NCBI GenBank assembly: GCA_023417785.1
Contig: JAEZEH010000109.1
Location: 25,289-89,288, forward strand
Source: Bacteroidota bacterium
GTDB lineage: Bacteria; Bacteroidota; Bacteroidia; Cytophagales; Cyclobacteriaceae
Direction of reading: 5' to 3'
Length of the DNA: 64,000 nt
Positions 1-8,352 of this stretch are shown here, in pieces. The number at the start of each line of letters is the position of its first letter. Position 1 is the stretch's first letter. The notes under the pieces are model-generated. The model made no database searches and was not told the DNA's origin. It saw only the letters and a program-made list of their open reading frames with translations. Made by a program: the position numbers and the translations under genes.

Positions 1-1
1 C

Positions 2-943
2 CGTCTTAAGTTCGATGGTTTTGTTTATGATCCGTCTTTCGAATACAAGATTGAGCTGGCTGTGGCAAATTCGGATATCACCTCGGGTTCTATTCCTCAG
101 TCGGGTAACACTGCCAATTTTGTCCTCGATGCTGTCGTGAAATGGAATTTCTATAAAAGATGGAGTGTTTGGTTTGGTCAGACTAAACTTCCGGGGAACC
201 GTGAGCGGGTAATTTCCTCCCAGAATTTACAATTTGTAGATCGAAGTCTTGTAAACGCGCGGTTCAATCTGGACCGCGATGCCGGCTTACAATTCCATTA
301 TAATGCGCCGAGGATAAATCTCGTTGGAGCTGTTTCCATGGGTGAGGGGCGAAACATGATTGTAGAAAACGTCGGGGGTTATAATTATACTCTCCGCGGC
401 GAGTACCTTCCATTCGGACAGTTCAAAAAGAAAGGCGATTACATAAGCGCTGACCTTGAGCGTGAGGAAACCCCCAAACTATCAGTAGGCGTTACCTATG
501 ATTTCAATGATGAAGCGAGTCGCGAAAGAGGTCAGCTTGGCGATTTCCTGAATGTGCAGCGCGATTTGTCTACGTTGTTTATTGATTCTCATTTCAAGTA
601 CCGGGGTTTTTCCTCTTTGATTGAGTATGCTCATCGGGAGACGCCTGACGGACCCGTCATCTTAAATGAAGGGGGCGACATCGAAAGTGTTTTCTACACA
701 GGCAGAGGTATTTCCATACAAGGGGGGTATCTATTTGAAAGCAATTTTGAAATTGCAGCACGATTTACGGATATAGATCCCGAGGAAATAACGCGTCGCA
801 ACGATCACACCCAGTATACCCTTGGTGTCTCCAGGTATTTTGTGAATCATAGCCTTAAAATTCAGAGCGACGTCTCTCTTACGCAGGAAGCAGGAGAGGC
901 TGATACATGGACGTACCGTTTCCAGGTTGAAGTAGCGTTCTGA
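2..943 (+). CDS. Porin, phosphate-selective O/P type (5' end outside window)
   Basis: The reading frame is open from the first bases of the window, so this is the C-terminal 313 or so residues of a longer protein; its start lies upstream. The translation is an alternating amphipathic beta-strand pattern with many aromatic residues and ends in Phe (VEVAF), the usual last residue of outer-membrane barrels. Segments such as WSVWFGQTKLPGNRERV and a following strand with paired Arg and Asp resemble OprO/OprP phosphate-selective porins, which pass anions or polyphosphate through trimeric barrels. No neighbouring phosphate genes are visible, so substrate is unknown. The barrel call is firm; the O/P subfamily is a recognition call from pattern only. 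Confidence 0.75.
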   Translation, partial: RLKFDGFVYDPSFEYKIELAVANSDITSGSIPQSGNTANFVLDAVVKWNFYKRWSVWFGQTKLPGNRERVISSQNLQFVDRSLVNARFNLDRDAGLQFHYNAPRINLVGAVSMGEGRNMIVENVGGYNYTLRGEYLPFGQFKKKGDYISADLEREETPKLSVGVTYDFNDEASRERGQLGDFLNVQRDLSTLFIDSHFKYRGFSSLIEYAHRETPDGPVILNEGGDIESVFYTGRGISIQGGYLFESNFEIAARFTDIDPEEITRRNDHTQYTLGVSRYFVNHSLKIQSDVSLTQEAGEADTWTYRFQVEVAF

Positions 944-1004
944 TGTACGGTGGCTAATGATAGCACGAGGTCGTTTTCCGGGATTTTTGTAGTATTACAA
1001 AATC

Positions 1005-1604
1005 ATGGACGATTCGAAAATTGAGATTATACTTGACGCGGCCCGAAAACGCTTCGCTCACTATGGTTTATCGAAGACTACCATGACGGAGATTGCCAAT
1101 GACGTGGGTATGTCAAAGGCTGCATTATACTATTATTTTACCGACAAGGACACGTTGTTTATCGCGGTCTTGGAAAAGGATATCGCTGGGTTTGAAAACG
1201 CAGTCCAAAACCTTCTCGATAAGCCCACCAAAGCGTCATATAAGCTCAAGAAGTACGCTGCTATTCGCAGCGAGTTCTTTCATACGTTTCTGAACCTTGC
1301 CAAGCTCGAAAGCGCAAATATTGCCGACCTGGTGAAGCCCCTTTATAATGAGCTGAAAACCACCTTGCTGGATCGCGAGAAGGTCATGGTGCGCAAGATT
1401 TTCGAAACAGGGGTAAAAAGCAGTGAATTTAATCGGTTCCCGTTAGACGCGTACGCGGATGTTTTTATTATGGGGATGGTCGGTTTGCGGGCCTCCCTGT
1501 TTACCTTAAACCTCGTTTCCGGTAAAGAAGCCAAATCAGAGCTGGACCAGAAAGCAGCACTTTTTACTGAAATTTTTCTGAAGGCCATCCGACGTTCTTC
1601 CTGA
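1005..1604 (+). CDS. TetR/AcrR family transcriptional regulator
   Basis: A 199-residue TetR-type repressor. Residues about 8-55 form the DNA-binding domain: an opening helix with ARKRFAHYGLSKTTMTEIA, then the helix-turn-helix VGMSKAALYYYFTDKDTLF, the family signature. The remaining 140 residues are an all-helical ligand and dimerisation domain without a recognisable ligand signature. It lies between a porin gene and a second tetR gene that leads an RND efflux operon, so control of efflux or of the porin is plausible but not shown. A perfect 10-bp inverted repeat begins 8 bp after its stop codon. Family assignment is secure; inducer and targets are unknown. Confidence 0.9.
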   Translation: MDDSKIEIILDAARKRFAHYGLSKTTMTEIANDVGMSKAALYYYFTDKDTLFIAVLEKDIAGFENAVQNLLDKPTKASYKLKKYAAIRSEFFHTFLNLAKLESANIADLVKPLYNELKTTLLDREKVMVRKIFETGVKSSEFNRFPLDAYADVFIMGMVGLRASLFTLNLVSGKEAKSELDQKAALFTEIFLKAIRRSS

Positions 1605-1611
1605 GGTCAAA

Positions 1612-1636
1612 CTGACTTTTTTAGTCAAAAAGTCAG
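1612..1636 (+). promoter_or_regulatory. Perfect 10-bp inverted repeat after the first tetR gene (hairpin or operator)
   Basis: CTGACTTTTT and AAAAAGTCAG flank the 5-base spacer TAGTC. Inside it the shorter palindrome TGACT-N5-AGTCA is also present. It can fold as a hairpin that would end the upstream tetR transcript, although no clean T-run follows. Equally it can be an operator for one of the two TetR proteins, lying about 150 bp before the second tetR gene. The symmetry is directly visible; the role is inference. Confidence 0.45.
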
Positions 1637-1742
1637 ATATCGACCGCGTTTTTGACCTATTTCCAACGATTTCGGAAATAATTCTAAATCTTTCTTTGCG
1701 AAAACAGGAACGAAATCCGAATCTTGCCGTTATAGAAACCAT

Positions 1743-1770
1743 GGAAACTATAAAAGACACTAAAGTTTCC
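1743..1770 (+). promoter_or_regulatory. Candidate operator upstream of tetR-efflux operon
   Basis: GGAAACT and AGTTTCC form perfect 7-bp inverted arms separated by 14 bases, ending 15 bases before the ATG of the second tetR gene. That position overlaps where its promoter and leader should be, as expected for an autoregulating TetR repressor that also controls the downstream tolC-mfp-RND genes. The arms are seen in the sequence; operator function is inferred. Confidence 0.4.
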
Positions 1771-1785
1771 TAAGTTTATGGACCT

Positions 1786-2433
1786 ATGGAAGACAAGAAC
1801 AGCAAGGAGAGGATATTAAGCAGCGCCAGGGACTTGTTTCAGCGTTACGGCATTAGAAGTATTACCATGGATGACATCGCTCATCACCTTGGGATCAGTA
1901 AAAAAACGATCTACCAGCATTTTTCCGACAAAGATGACATCGTCACTCTTTCAATAAAACACTATATCAGCACCGAGAGGGACGCCCTTGTTGAGTTGAA
2001 AAAACAATCGAAAGATTCACTGGACCTGCTCATTCGCATACATCATTACCTTCAGAAAAATCTTACCCATAGCACCAGCGCGCTTCTCTTCGATCTTCAG
2101 AAGTACCATGCGAAGGCCTGGGATCTGATAAATGATTTTAAATACGGCTTCGTAGGCGACTTCATCAGGCAAAATCTTGAAACGGGAATTGAACAAGGCT
2201 ACTTCCGCGAAGATGTGAATGTTGATATCGTCACCAAGATCAGACTCGAGGAAATAATGCTAGCGCATAACGACTCTGTATTTCCCCGGGATCAATTTGA
2301 TGCCGAAGAAGTTTCAAGCAGCATTCTGGACCACTTCGTTTTTGCTATTACGACAGATCGTGGGAAAAAGCTTTATAAGAAATACAAAGAGGTGATTAAC
2401 AAAAATGGAATATATAAAACATATGAAGTCTAA
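1786..2433 (+). CDS. TetR/AcrR family regulator heading an RND efflux operon
   Basis: A 215-residue TetR repressor. Residues about 8-55 hold the HTH domain, with ARDLFQRYGIRSITMDDIA followed by LGISKKTIYQHFSDKDDIV. The C-terminal helical domain has no recognisable ligand motif. Its last codons overlap the first codons of the outer-membrane efflux gene (stop at 2431-2433, next start at 2405 or 2423), which shows translational coupling and one operon with the MFP and RND genes that follow. It is therefore probably the local, drug- or stress-responsive repressor of this pump. A candidate inverted-repeat operator lies immediately upstream. Confidence 0.9.
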   Translation: MEDKNSKERILSSARDLFQRYGIRSITMDDIAHHLGISKKTIYQHFSDKDDIVTLSIKHYISTERDALVELKKQSKDSLDLLIRIHHYLQKNLTHSTSALLFDLQKYHAKAWDLINDFKYGFVGDFIRQNLETGIEQGYFREDVNVDIVTKIRLEEIMLAHNDSVFPRDQFDAEEVSSSILDHFVFAITTDRGKKLYKKYKEVINKNGIYKTYEV

Positions 2434-3805
2434 TCGTTTTAGATGGGCGCTGCCGCTAACAATGTTGTTCGTGGCGGTTTCTGTCTCTTTATCAATAGCG
2501 CAGACACCGACTACCTATTCGCTTAAGGATATGCTAAAGGTGGCTCTGGAAAACAACAACAACGTAATCAAGGCAAAGTACGATTATGAAGAGGGGGAAC
2601 AGAAGACGAAAGAGGTGAAATCGGCGGCACTTCCGCAGATTAACATCAACGCTGATTTGACGGATAACGTAATCCAGCAGGCTTTCGTTTTTCCGGCTAT
2701 TTTGGGTGATCCAGGCGCAGGCCCGGATGAATATGTGGTGCTTCGGGCTGGAATGCAGTACTCAACCAGTGTAACGGCGCAGGCAACTCAGCAACTTTTC
2801 AATAAAAGCGTGCTCACCGGTATAAAAGCAGCCAAAGTGAGCGAAGACTTTTACCGTCAGAACATCGCCCGGACAGAAGAAGAGGTGATCAGCCAGGTCG
2901 CCCGACTTTTTTATCAATCATCTTCGCTGAAAGCGCAGCGCCTCGTGCTTGAGTCGACACTTGAACAGACACAAAAGAATTTACAGATCACAACTGACCG
3001 TTTCGAAGCAGGGCTTGCCCGCAAACTCGACGTCGACCGGCTCAAAGTTAGTGTGACCAATATCCAGACACAGCTCCGAAGCATTGACGACAGTTATAAT
3101 AACCTGATTAATCAGCTGAAGCTGATGGCGGGTATCGACATTGCGGCTCCGATTGAGGTCAGTGAACCACTGCTTGAAGAACACTTGTCCTATGCAATCG
3201 ATCCCTCGTTAACAGCATCGTCGTTGAATTGGGAAAATAAAATAGAGTTCAAGCAGCTGTCTACACAGTTGTCGTTGTATGAACTCGAGCGAAAAAACTT
3301 TTCCGCGGGCTATTTTCCTACGCTGTCCGCATTTGCCAACTATACCTATACCGGGCAGAGCAATGACTTCGTCCTTTCGGGTAAGGCTGATCCGTTGTGG
3401 TTCGATGTCGCTTCAATAGGTCTCAGGCTCACGGTACCCGTTTTTGACGGACTCGCGAAATCCTCCCGGATGCAACAGTCTAAGATAAGACGTCTGAAAA
3501 CTGAACGTGATATGAAATTCACAGAACAACAATCGAATATGGAATTTCAGAACGCACTTAAAACGTATGAAACGAGCTACGACAGTTATGTGGCCCAAAA
3601 GGAAAATGTGACCCTCGCCAACAGTGTTTACGACGTGACCCTTCAGAACTACAATGAAGGGGTGAGTCCGCTCACCGATTTGTTGCAGGCAGAATCATCA
3701 CGGATTCAGGCACAAAGTCAGCTGATCGAGTCGTTGCTTCGGGTAAAGCAAGCTGAAGTAGCGCTATTGAAATCGAAAGGTGAAATCAGAAATCTATTAA
3801 ACTAA
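2423..3805 (+). CDS. TolC-like outer-membrane efflux protein
   Basis: An outer-membrane channel component of a tripartite RND pump. I prefer the ATG at 2423, giving MKSNRFRW followed by a hydrophobic segment and a cleavage site near SIAQ-TP; an in-frame ATG at 2405 is also possible. The mature protein has two long repeated alpha-helical/beta regions typical of OEP proteins, with ALENNNNVIKAKYDYEEG near the start of repeat one and ALKTYETSYDSYVAQKENV in repeat two. About 460 residues is normal for the family. There is no lipobox, unlike the second outer-membrane factor in this window at 41371. It overlaps the tetR gene upstream and is 20 bp from the MFP gene downstream. Confidence 0.92.
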   Translation: MKSNRFRWALPLTMLFVAVSVSLSIAQTPTTYSLKDMLKVALENNNNVIKAKYDYEEGEQKTKEVKSAALPQININADLTDNVIQQAFVFPAILGDPGAGPDEYVVLRAGMQYSTSVTAQATQQLFNKSVLTGIKAAKVSEDFYRQNIARTEEEVISQVARLFYQSSSLKAQRLVLESTLEQTQKNLQITTDRFEAGLARKLDVDRLKVSVTNIQTQLRSIDDSYNNLINQLKLMAGIDIAAPIEVSEPLLEEHLSYAIDPSLTASSLNWENKIEFKQLSTQLSLYELERKNFSAGYFPTLSAFANYTYTGQSNDFVLSGKADPLWFDVASIGLRLTVPVFDGLAKSSRMQQSKIRRLKTERDMKFTEQQSNMEFQNALKTYETSYDSYVAQKENVTLANSVYDVTLQNYNEGVSPLTDLLQAESSRIQAQSQLIESLLRVKQAEVALLKSKGEIRNLLN

Positions 3806-3825
3806 TTTATAATACTACCGAACAA

Positions 3826-4887
3826 ATGAAACGCATAATAATTACGGTCGTCATTGTGGGTGCGGCTATTGCGGCGGCTGCTTTTATTCTGAAGAATAAT
3901 AAGGAAAAGATGCAGCAACAGACTGAACTGGCGAAGAAAGTTAATTCTACAATTCCGGTTCAGGTTGAAGATACAAAGGAAGAGATTATCGGTGGTACTT
4001 TCACCGTAACGGGCTCTTTTGCTCCGGCAAGACAAATCCTTGTTGTAACTGAACTTGCAGGGAAAGTCATCAGCCTGCCCGTGAAAGAAGGTCAGTTTGT
4101 AGAAAAGGGCCAACTTCTCGCCCGTATTGAGTACGCAACTCATGAAGCCGATCTTAGATCAGCAGAAGCTAATCTTCAAAAGCTTTCAACCGACAAGGAA
4201 CGTTATCAGCGATTGGTCACGTCAGGCGGGGTAACACAGTCGCAACTCGACGATATCAATCTGGCCTATGTGAATGCGGAGGCGAGAACAATTGCAGCAA
4301 AAAAGAGACTTGCTGATTCTTATATACGTGCTCCCTTCGCAGGCTATGTGAACAAGCGGTTCGTTGAGGAGGGTACTTACCTTAACGCAGCCAAAGAAGT
4401 CTTTGAGATAGTCGAAACCGCCCGTCTTAAGATGGTTGTGAATGTTTCGGAGAGCCAGGTATTATCAGTGAGCAAGGCAGATAAAATAGTTGTTCAGGCG
4501 GATGTATACCCTGGCAGCGAATACAAGGCTCAACTCAACTTCATTGGCGCAAAGGCCGACGCCAATCTGAATTTTCCGGTCGAACTTCAGATCGAAAACA
4601 TAAAAGATAAACCATTGCGATCGGGGATGTACGGCAGAGCCACTTTTCAGCTATCCGGAGGTAACCCGTCATTGGTAATTCCGCGGAGTGCGCTATTGGG
4701 AAGTACTGAGAATGCGCAGGTGTATGTGGTGGCCAATGGGGCTGTCGAATTGAAGGAAATTGTTGCAGGAAGATCTTTCTCAAACTCCATCGAGGTAATC
4801 AGTGGATTAACCCGGGGAGAGAAAGTAGTAACTAATGGACAAATCAACCTTTCTCCGGGTGCGAAGGTTACTGTGTTGAACCAATAA
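3826..4887 (+). CDS. RND efflux periplasmic adaptor (membrane fusion protein)
   Basis: A 353-residue HlyD/AcrA-type adaptor that links the inner-membrane RND pump to the TolC-like channel. Residues 4-22 form an N-terminal membrane anchor (IIITVVIVGAAIAAAAFIL) rather than a lipoprotein signal. A lipoyl/barrel-sandwich half (GKVISLPVKEGQFVEKGQLLARI), a short helical hairpin (about residues 105-155), the second lipoyl half (SYIRAPFAGYVNKRFVEEG) and a beta-barrel and membrane-proximal domain follow in the standard order. It lies 20 bp after the channel gene and 29 bp before the pump gene. Confidence 0.92.
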   Translation: MKRIIITVVIVGAAIAAAAFILKNNKEKMQQQTELAKKVNSTIPVQVEDTKEEIIGGTFTVTGSFAPARQILVVTELAGKVISLPVKEGQFVEKGQLLARIEYATHEADLRSAEANLQKLSTDKERYQRLVTSGGVTQSQLDDINLAYVNAEARTIAAKKRLADSYIRAPFAGYVNKRFVEEGTYLNAAKEVFEIVETARLKMVVNVSESQVLSVSKADKIVVQADVYPGSEYKAQLNFIGAKADANLNFPVELQIENIKDKPLRSGMYGRATFQLSGGNPSLVIPRSALLGSTENAQVYVVANGAVELKEIVAGRSFSNSIEVISGLTRGEKVVTNGQINLSPGAKVTVLNQ

Positions 4888-4916
4888 GGAAGGGGAAACC
4901 CGATTATAAAGAATAC

Positions 4917-7900
4917 ATGAAAATTACAGAGATATCAATCAAGAGGCCCTCGATCATCCTGGTCCTCTTTATTATCCTAACTTTTCTCGGTTTGAGCAGC
5001 TACCAGAATCTGAGCTATGAGCTGCTCCCGAAATTTAGCGCGCCCATCGTTACGGTAACTGCCGTCTATCCCGGTGCGTCACCGAATGAGGTTGAGAACA
5101 CCGTTACCAAAAAACTGGAAGATGCTGTGTCGTCAATGGAGAACGTTGACAAGATTACGTCATCCTCTTATGAAAGCCTTTCAGTCATCGTTGTGCAATT
5201 GAGAAACGAGGCCAACGTCGACCTCGCTCTTCAGGAAGCTCAACGAAAGATCAATGCGATCATTTCGACCCTCCCGGAGGACGTGAAGGCGCCTTCGCTC
5301 GGCAAGTTCTCGTTTGACGACCTGCCGATTATCCGGCTGGGTGTTTCAGCGGATATGAATCCCACTGCATTGTTTGACCTGGTTGAACAACGAATACAGC
5401 CGAACCTTTCAAAGATTCCCGGCGTGGCGCAAACAAATCTCATCGGGGGTGAGCAACGCGAGATTAGGGTGAACGTAAACAATGAAAAGCTGCAGGCCTA
5501 TCGGTTGTCGTTGCCGCAACTCGTTCAATTAATCGAGAGCTCGAACCTGGATTTTCCTACAGGAAAAATAAGGACCCAGGAGGAGCAGGTACTAATCCGT
5601 TTGTCGGGTAAATATGCGAGCCTCGATGATTTGCGAAACCTGGTTGTAGCCTATAATCCCAACGGTGGACCTGTACGTCTGTCGGACGTCGCTGAAGTTC
5701 AGGATACCAAGAAGGAAATTGAGCTGCTTAACCGGATTAATCTTGAGAACTCGATCGGTGTTGCCATTCAAAAGCAGTCCGATGCAAATGCGGTGTCGGT
5801 GAGTGAGCTTGTAAGGAAAGAACTCGATCGGCTTGAAAAGATCTACGAAAAGGAGAATTTGAACTTCACCATGGCACAGGATACATCCGAGTACACCCTG
5901 GAAGCTGCCGATGCCGTGATTCATGATCTGTTCCTCGCGGTTATTCTGGTAGCGGCGATAATGTTGTTGTTCCTTCATTCTATCCGGAACTCAATTATCG
6001 TTATGGTGGCCATTCCGTTGTCACTTGTGGCGACGTTCATTGGGATGTCGTTGTTCGGCTTTACGCTGAACCTTATGTCGCTGCTTGGCTTGTCACTGGT
6101 GGTGGGGATTCTTGTTGATGACGCCATTGTGGTAATCGAAAACATTTACCGTCACATGGAAATGGGTAAGAGCAAGATTCAGGCAGCATACGATGGCGCA
6201 AAGGAAATTGGATTTACAGTTGTAGCCATTACGCTTGTAATCGTGGTTGTGTTCCTTCCCATTGCGCTCACAACGGGGTTGATTTCCAATATCATGCGTC
6301 AGTTCTCGATCGTAATTGTGATAGCCACATTGCTTTCGTTGCTGGTGTCTTTTACGATCGTTCCATTCCTGTACTCCCGATTCGGAAAACTTGAACACAT
6401 CACGAATAAAACATTTTTCGGGCGTATCATTCTTGGTTTCGAGAGGGCGCTGGACAGGTTTACAGCGTGGATTCAGGATCTTCTGCGACTTGCGTTGCGT
6501 CACCGCGCAATAACCATCATTGGAGCCGGCGTGCTTTTCATTGGATCGCTTTCATTGGTGGGTGCAGGATTTATCGGTTCTGAATTTATTGGTCAGGGCG
6601 ACCGAAGTGAATTTATCCTTGTGCTCGAATACCCGAAGAAAACTTCGGTAGAGCAAAATAACCTTACTACCCGGCAGATTGAGGAGTATGTATCGTCGAA
6701 GCCGGAAGTGGTGTCCTTATTTACGTCGATTGGCCAAAGCAGCGAAAGTGGAATGGGTGCTGCGCAGGCGACTGCGTACAAGTCGGAAATTAACGTGAAG
6801 CTGGTTCCCGAAGACCAACGCAACGAGAGTTCCGACATATACGGAGTGCTGCTCAAGAATGAGATATTGGAACGATTCCCGGGTGTAAAAGTGAAATCTA
6901 CGCCAGTTTCAATTCTGGGTACTGCCAATCAGGCGCCGATCCAGCTTATTGTCACGGGCCCTACCTATCAGGATGTTATGCAGTTTGCCGAGGAGGTGAG
7001 GACGGAAGTGGAAAGAGTTGAAGGCACTCAGGAGGTGAAACTTTCTGTGGAAGCAGGTAGCCCTGAGGTTGTCGTTAATACTGATCGCCGGAAAATGGCA
7101 GAGCTGGGGCTGGATCTTCAAACCGTTGGCGCGACGATGCAGTTTGCGTTCAGCGGAAATTCTGACGCAAAATATCGCCAGGGTGAATACGAGTACGACA
7201 TCAATATCCGGTTTGACGAGTATAACCGCAAGAGCGTCGACGACATAAAGGCCCTTACGTTTCTGAACAAATTTGGTCAGCAAATAAGACTTGATCAGTT
7301 TGCTGATGTAAAGGAGAGTTCGGGGCCGTCAAGGCTTGAACGCTACAACCGGATTACGTCAGTGACAATTAACTCTCAGCTTTTGGGGCGCCCCTCAGGA
7401 GCGGTTGCAACCGAGATTCAGGATATACTTGACCGGATGGAAAAGCCTGCAGGGGTCGCCGTGGTCTTTGGCGGTAACCAGGAGAATCAGGACGAGTCTT
7501 TCGCCCAACTTGGTATGGCGTTCCTGACCTCAATTCTGCTCGTATATCTGATCATGGTGGCTCTGTATAATAACTTTGCGTATCCGTTTGTAGTGTTGTT
7601 TTCTATTCCACTTGCGATGATTGGTGCTTTGTTTGCACTTGCCTTGGCAGGACAGACGTTGAGTATTTTCACCATCCTGGGAATCATCATGCTGATCGGT
7701 CTCGTTGCCAAAAACGCAATCCTGGTTGTTGACTTTACCAATCACCTTAAGGCTCGCGGGATGCCTACAGAAGATGCGCTCGTTGAGGCTACCAAGGAAC
7801 GTCTGCGGCCGGTCTTGATGACCACAATAGCAATGGTGGTGGGTATGTTGCCAGTTGCGCTTGCATCCGGCGCGGGAGCTGCATGGAAAAATGGTCTGGC

Positions 7901-8048
7901 CTGGTCGATCATCGGTGGTCTTACGAGCTCAATGTTCCTGACACTCATAGTTGTTCCCGTAGTGTACCAGTTGGTAGACCGCGCGTTGGTAAAACTGAAG
8001 TTAGTTAATGAAGAGAAAGCGAAACTGTATCAGCAGTTTCAGGTATAA
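4917..8048 (+). CDS. RND family efflux transporter (HAE1 type)
   Basis: A 1043-residue inner-membrane proton-driven pump. The N-terminus (SIKRPSIILVLFIILTFLG) is transmembrane helix 1, followed by a large periplasmic porter loop, helices 2-6 around residues 335-480, a second periplasmic loop, and helices 8-12 after about residue 860. The fourth helix contains GLSLVVGILVDDAIVVIENIYRH with the paired Asp residues of the proton relay found in hydrophobe/amphiphile exporters. Length and layout match complete pumps. It is the last gene of the tetR-tolC-mfp-RND operon. The substrate range cannot be read from the sequence; hydrophobic drugs, bile-like compounds or fatty acids are usual. Confidence 0.93.
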   Translation: MKITEISIKRPSIILVLFIILTFLGLSSYQNLSYELLPKFSAPIVTVTAVYPGASPNEVENTVTKKLEDAVSSMENVDKITSSSYESLSVIVVQLRNEANVDLALQEAQRKINAIISTLPEDVKAPSLGKFSFDDLPIIRLGVSADMNPTALFDLVEQRIQPNLSKIPGVAQTNLIGGEQREIRVNVNNEKLQAYRLSLPQLVQLIESSNLDFPTGKIRTQEEQVLIRLSGKYASLDDLRNLVVAYNPNGGPVRLSDVAEVQDTKKEIELLNRINLENSIGVAIQKQSDANAVSVSELVRKELDRLEKIYEKENLNFTMAQDTSEYTLEAADAVIHDLFLAVILVAAIMLLFLHSIRNSIIVMVAIPLSLVATFIGMSLFGFTLNLMSLLGLSLVVGILVDDAIVVIENIYRHMEMGKSKIQAAYDGAKEIGFTVVAITLVIVVVFLPIALTTGLISNIMRQFSIVIVIATLLSLLVSFTIVPFLYSRFGKLEHITNKTFFGRIILGFERALDRFTAWIQDLLRLALRHRAITIIGAGVLFIGSLSLVGAGFIGSEFIGQGDRSEFILVLEYPKKTSVEQNNLTTRQIEEYVSSKPEVVSLFTSIGQSSESGMGAAQATAYKSEINVKLVPEDQRNESSDIYGVLLKNEILERFPGVKVKSTPVSILGTANQAPIQLIVTGPTYQDVMQFAEEVRTEVERVEGTQEVKLSVEAGSPEVVVNTDRRKMAELGLDLQTVGATMQFAFSGNSDAKYRQGEYEYDINIRFDEYNRKSVDDIKALTFLNKFGQQIRLDQFADVKESSGPSRLERYNRITSVTINSQLLGRPSGAVATEIQDILDRMEKPAGVAVVFGGNQENQDESFAQLGMAFLTSILLVYLIMVALYNNFAYPFVVLFSIPLAMIGALFALALAGQTLSIFTILGIIMLIGLVAKNAILVVDFTNHLKARGMPTEDALVEATKERLRPVLMTTIAMVVGMLPVALASGAGAAWKNGLAWSIIGGLTSSMFLTLIVVPVVYQLVDRALVKLKLVNEEKAKLYQQFQV

Positions 8049-8352
8049 AGAGTTGGGTTTGGTTTGGTTGAAGCCGGATTTCCAGCAATGGATTTCCGGC
8101 ATTCAACACCACGATTTTGGAACGGTTCACCCTCAGAATTGAGATTTGGAGTAATGAGGCAGGGTGGCCGTTCCTTATTTTTTGAGGGAGGCTGTTTCTT
8201 TTCAGCGTGGCCGGTTTCATCCCGATTTCCGGTGTTCCGTAACTATCTTGTTGCGCCGGTCCCGTTCCCGGCGAATTTTTTCAGCCTAAAGTCACCCAGG
8301 CTAAGTTGGTTTTCAACTTTTTTACTAAGTTCACTCAAACTACTCACCTGTC
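8049..8352. other. Intergenic region with a GNRA-capped hairpin
   Basis: No gene is supported here. At 8073-8100 GCCGGA and TCCGGC enclose a T-T/T-T internal loop, the inner stem TCCA/TGGA and a GCAA tetraloop. No T-run follows, so termination of the efflux operon is only a possibility. A 100-residue open frame across 8064-8366 overlaps the dehydratase start and looks like chance. Confidence 0.4.
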
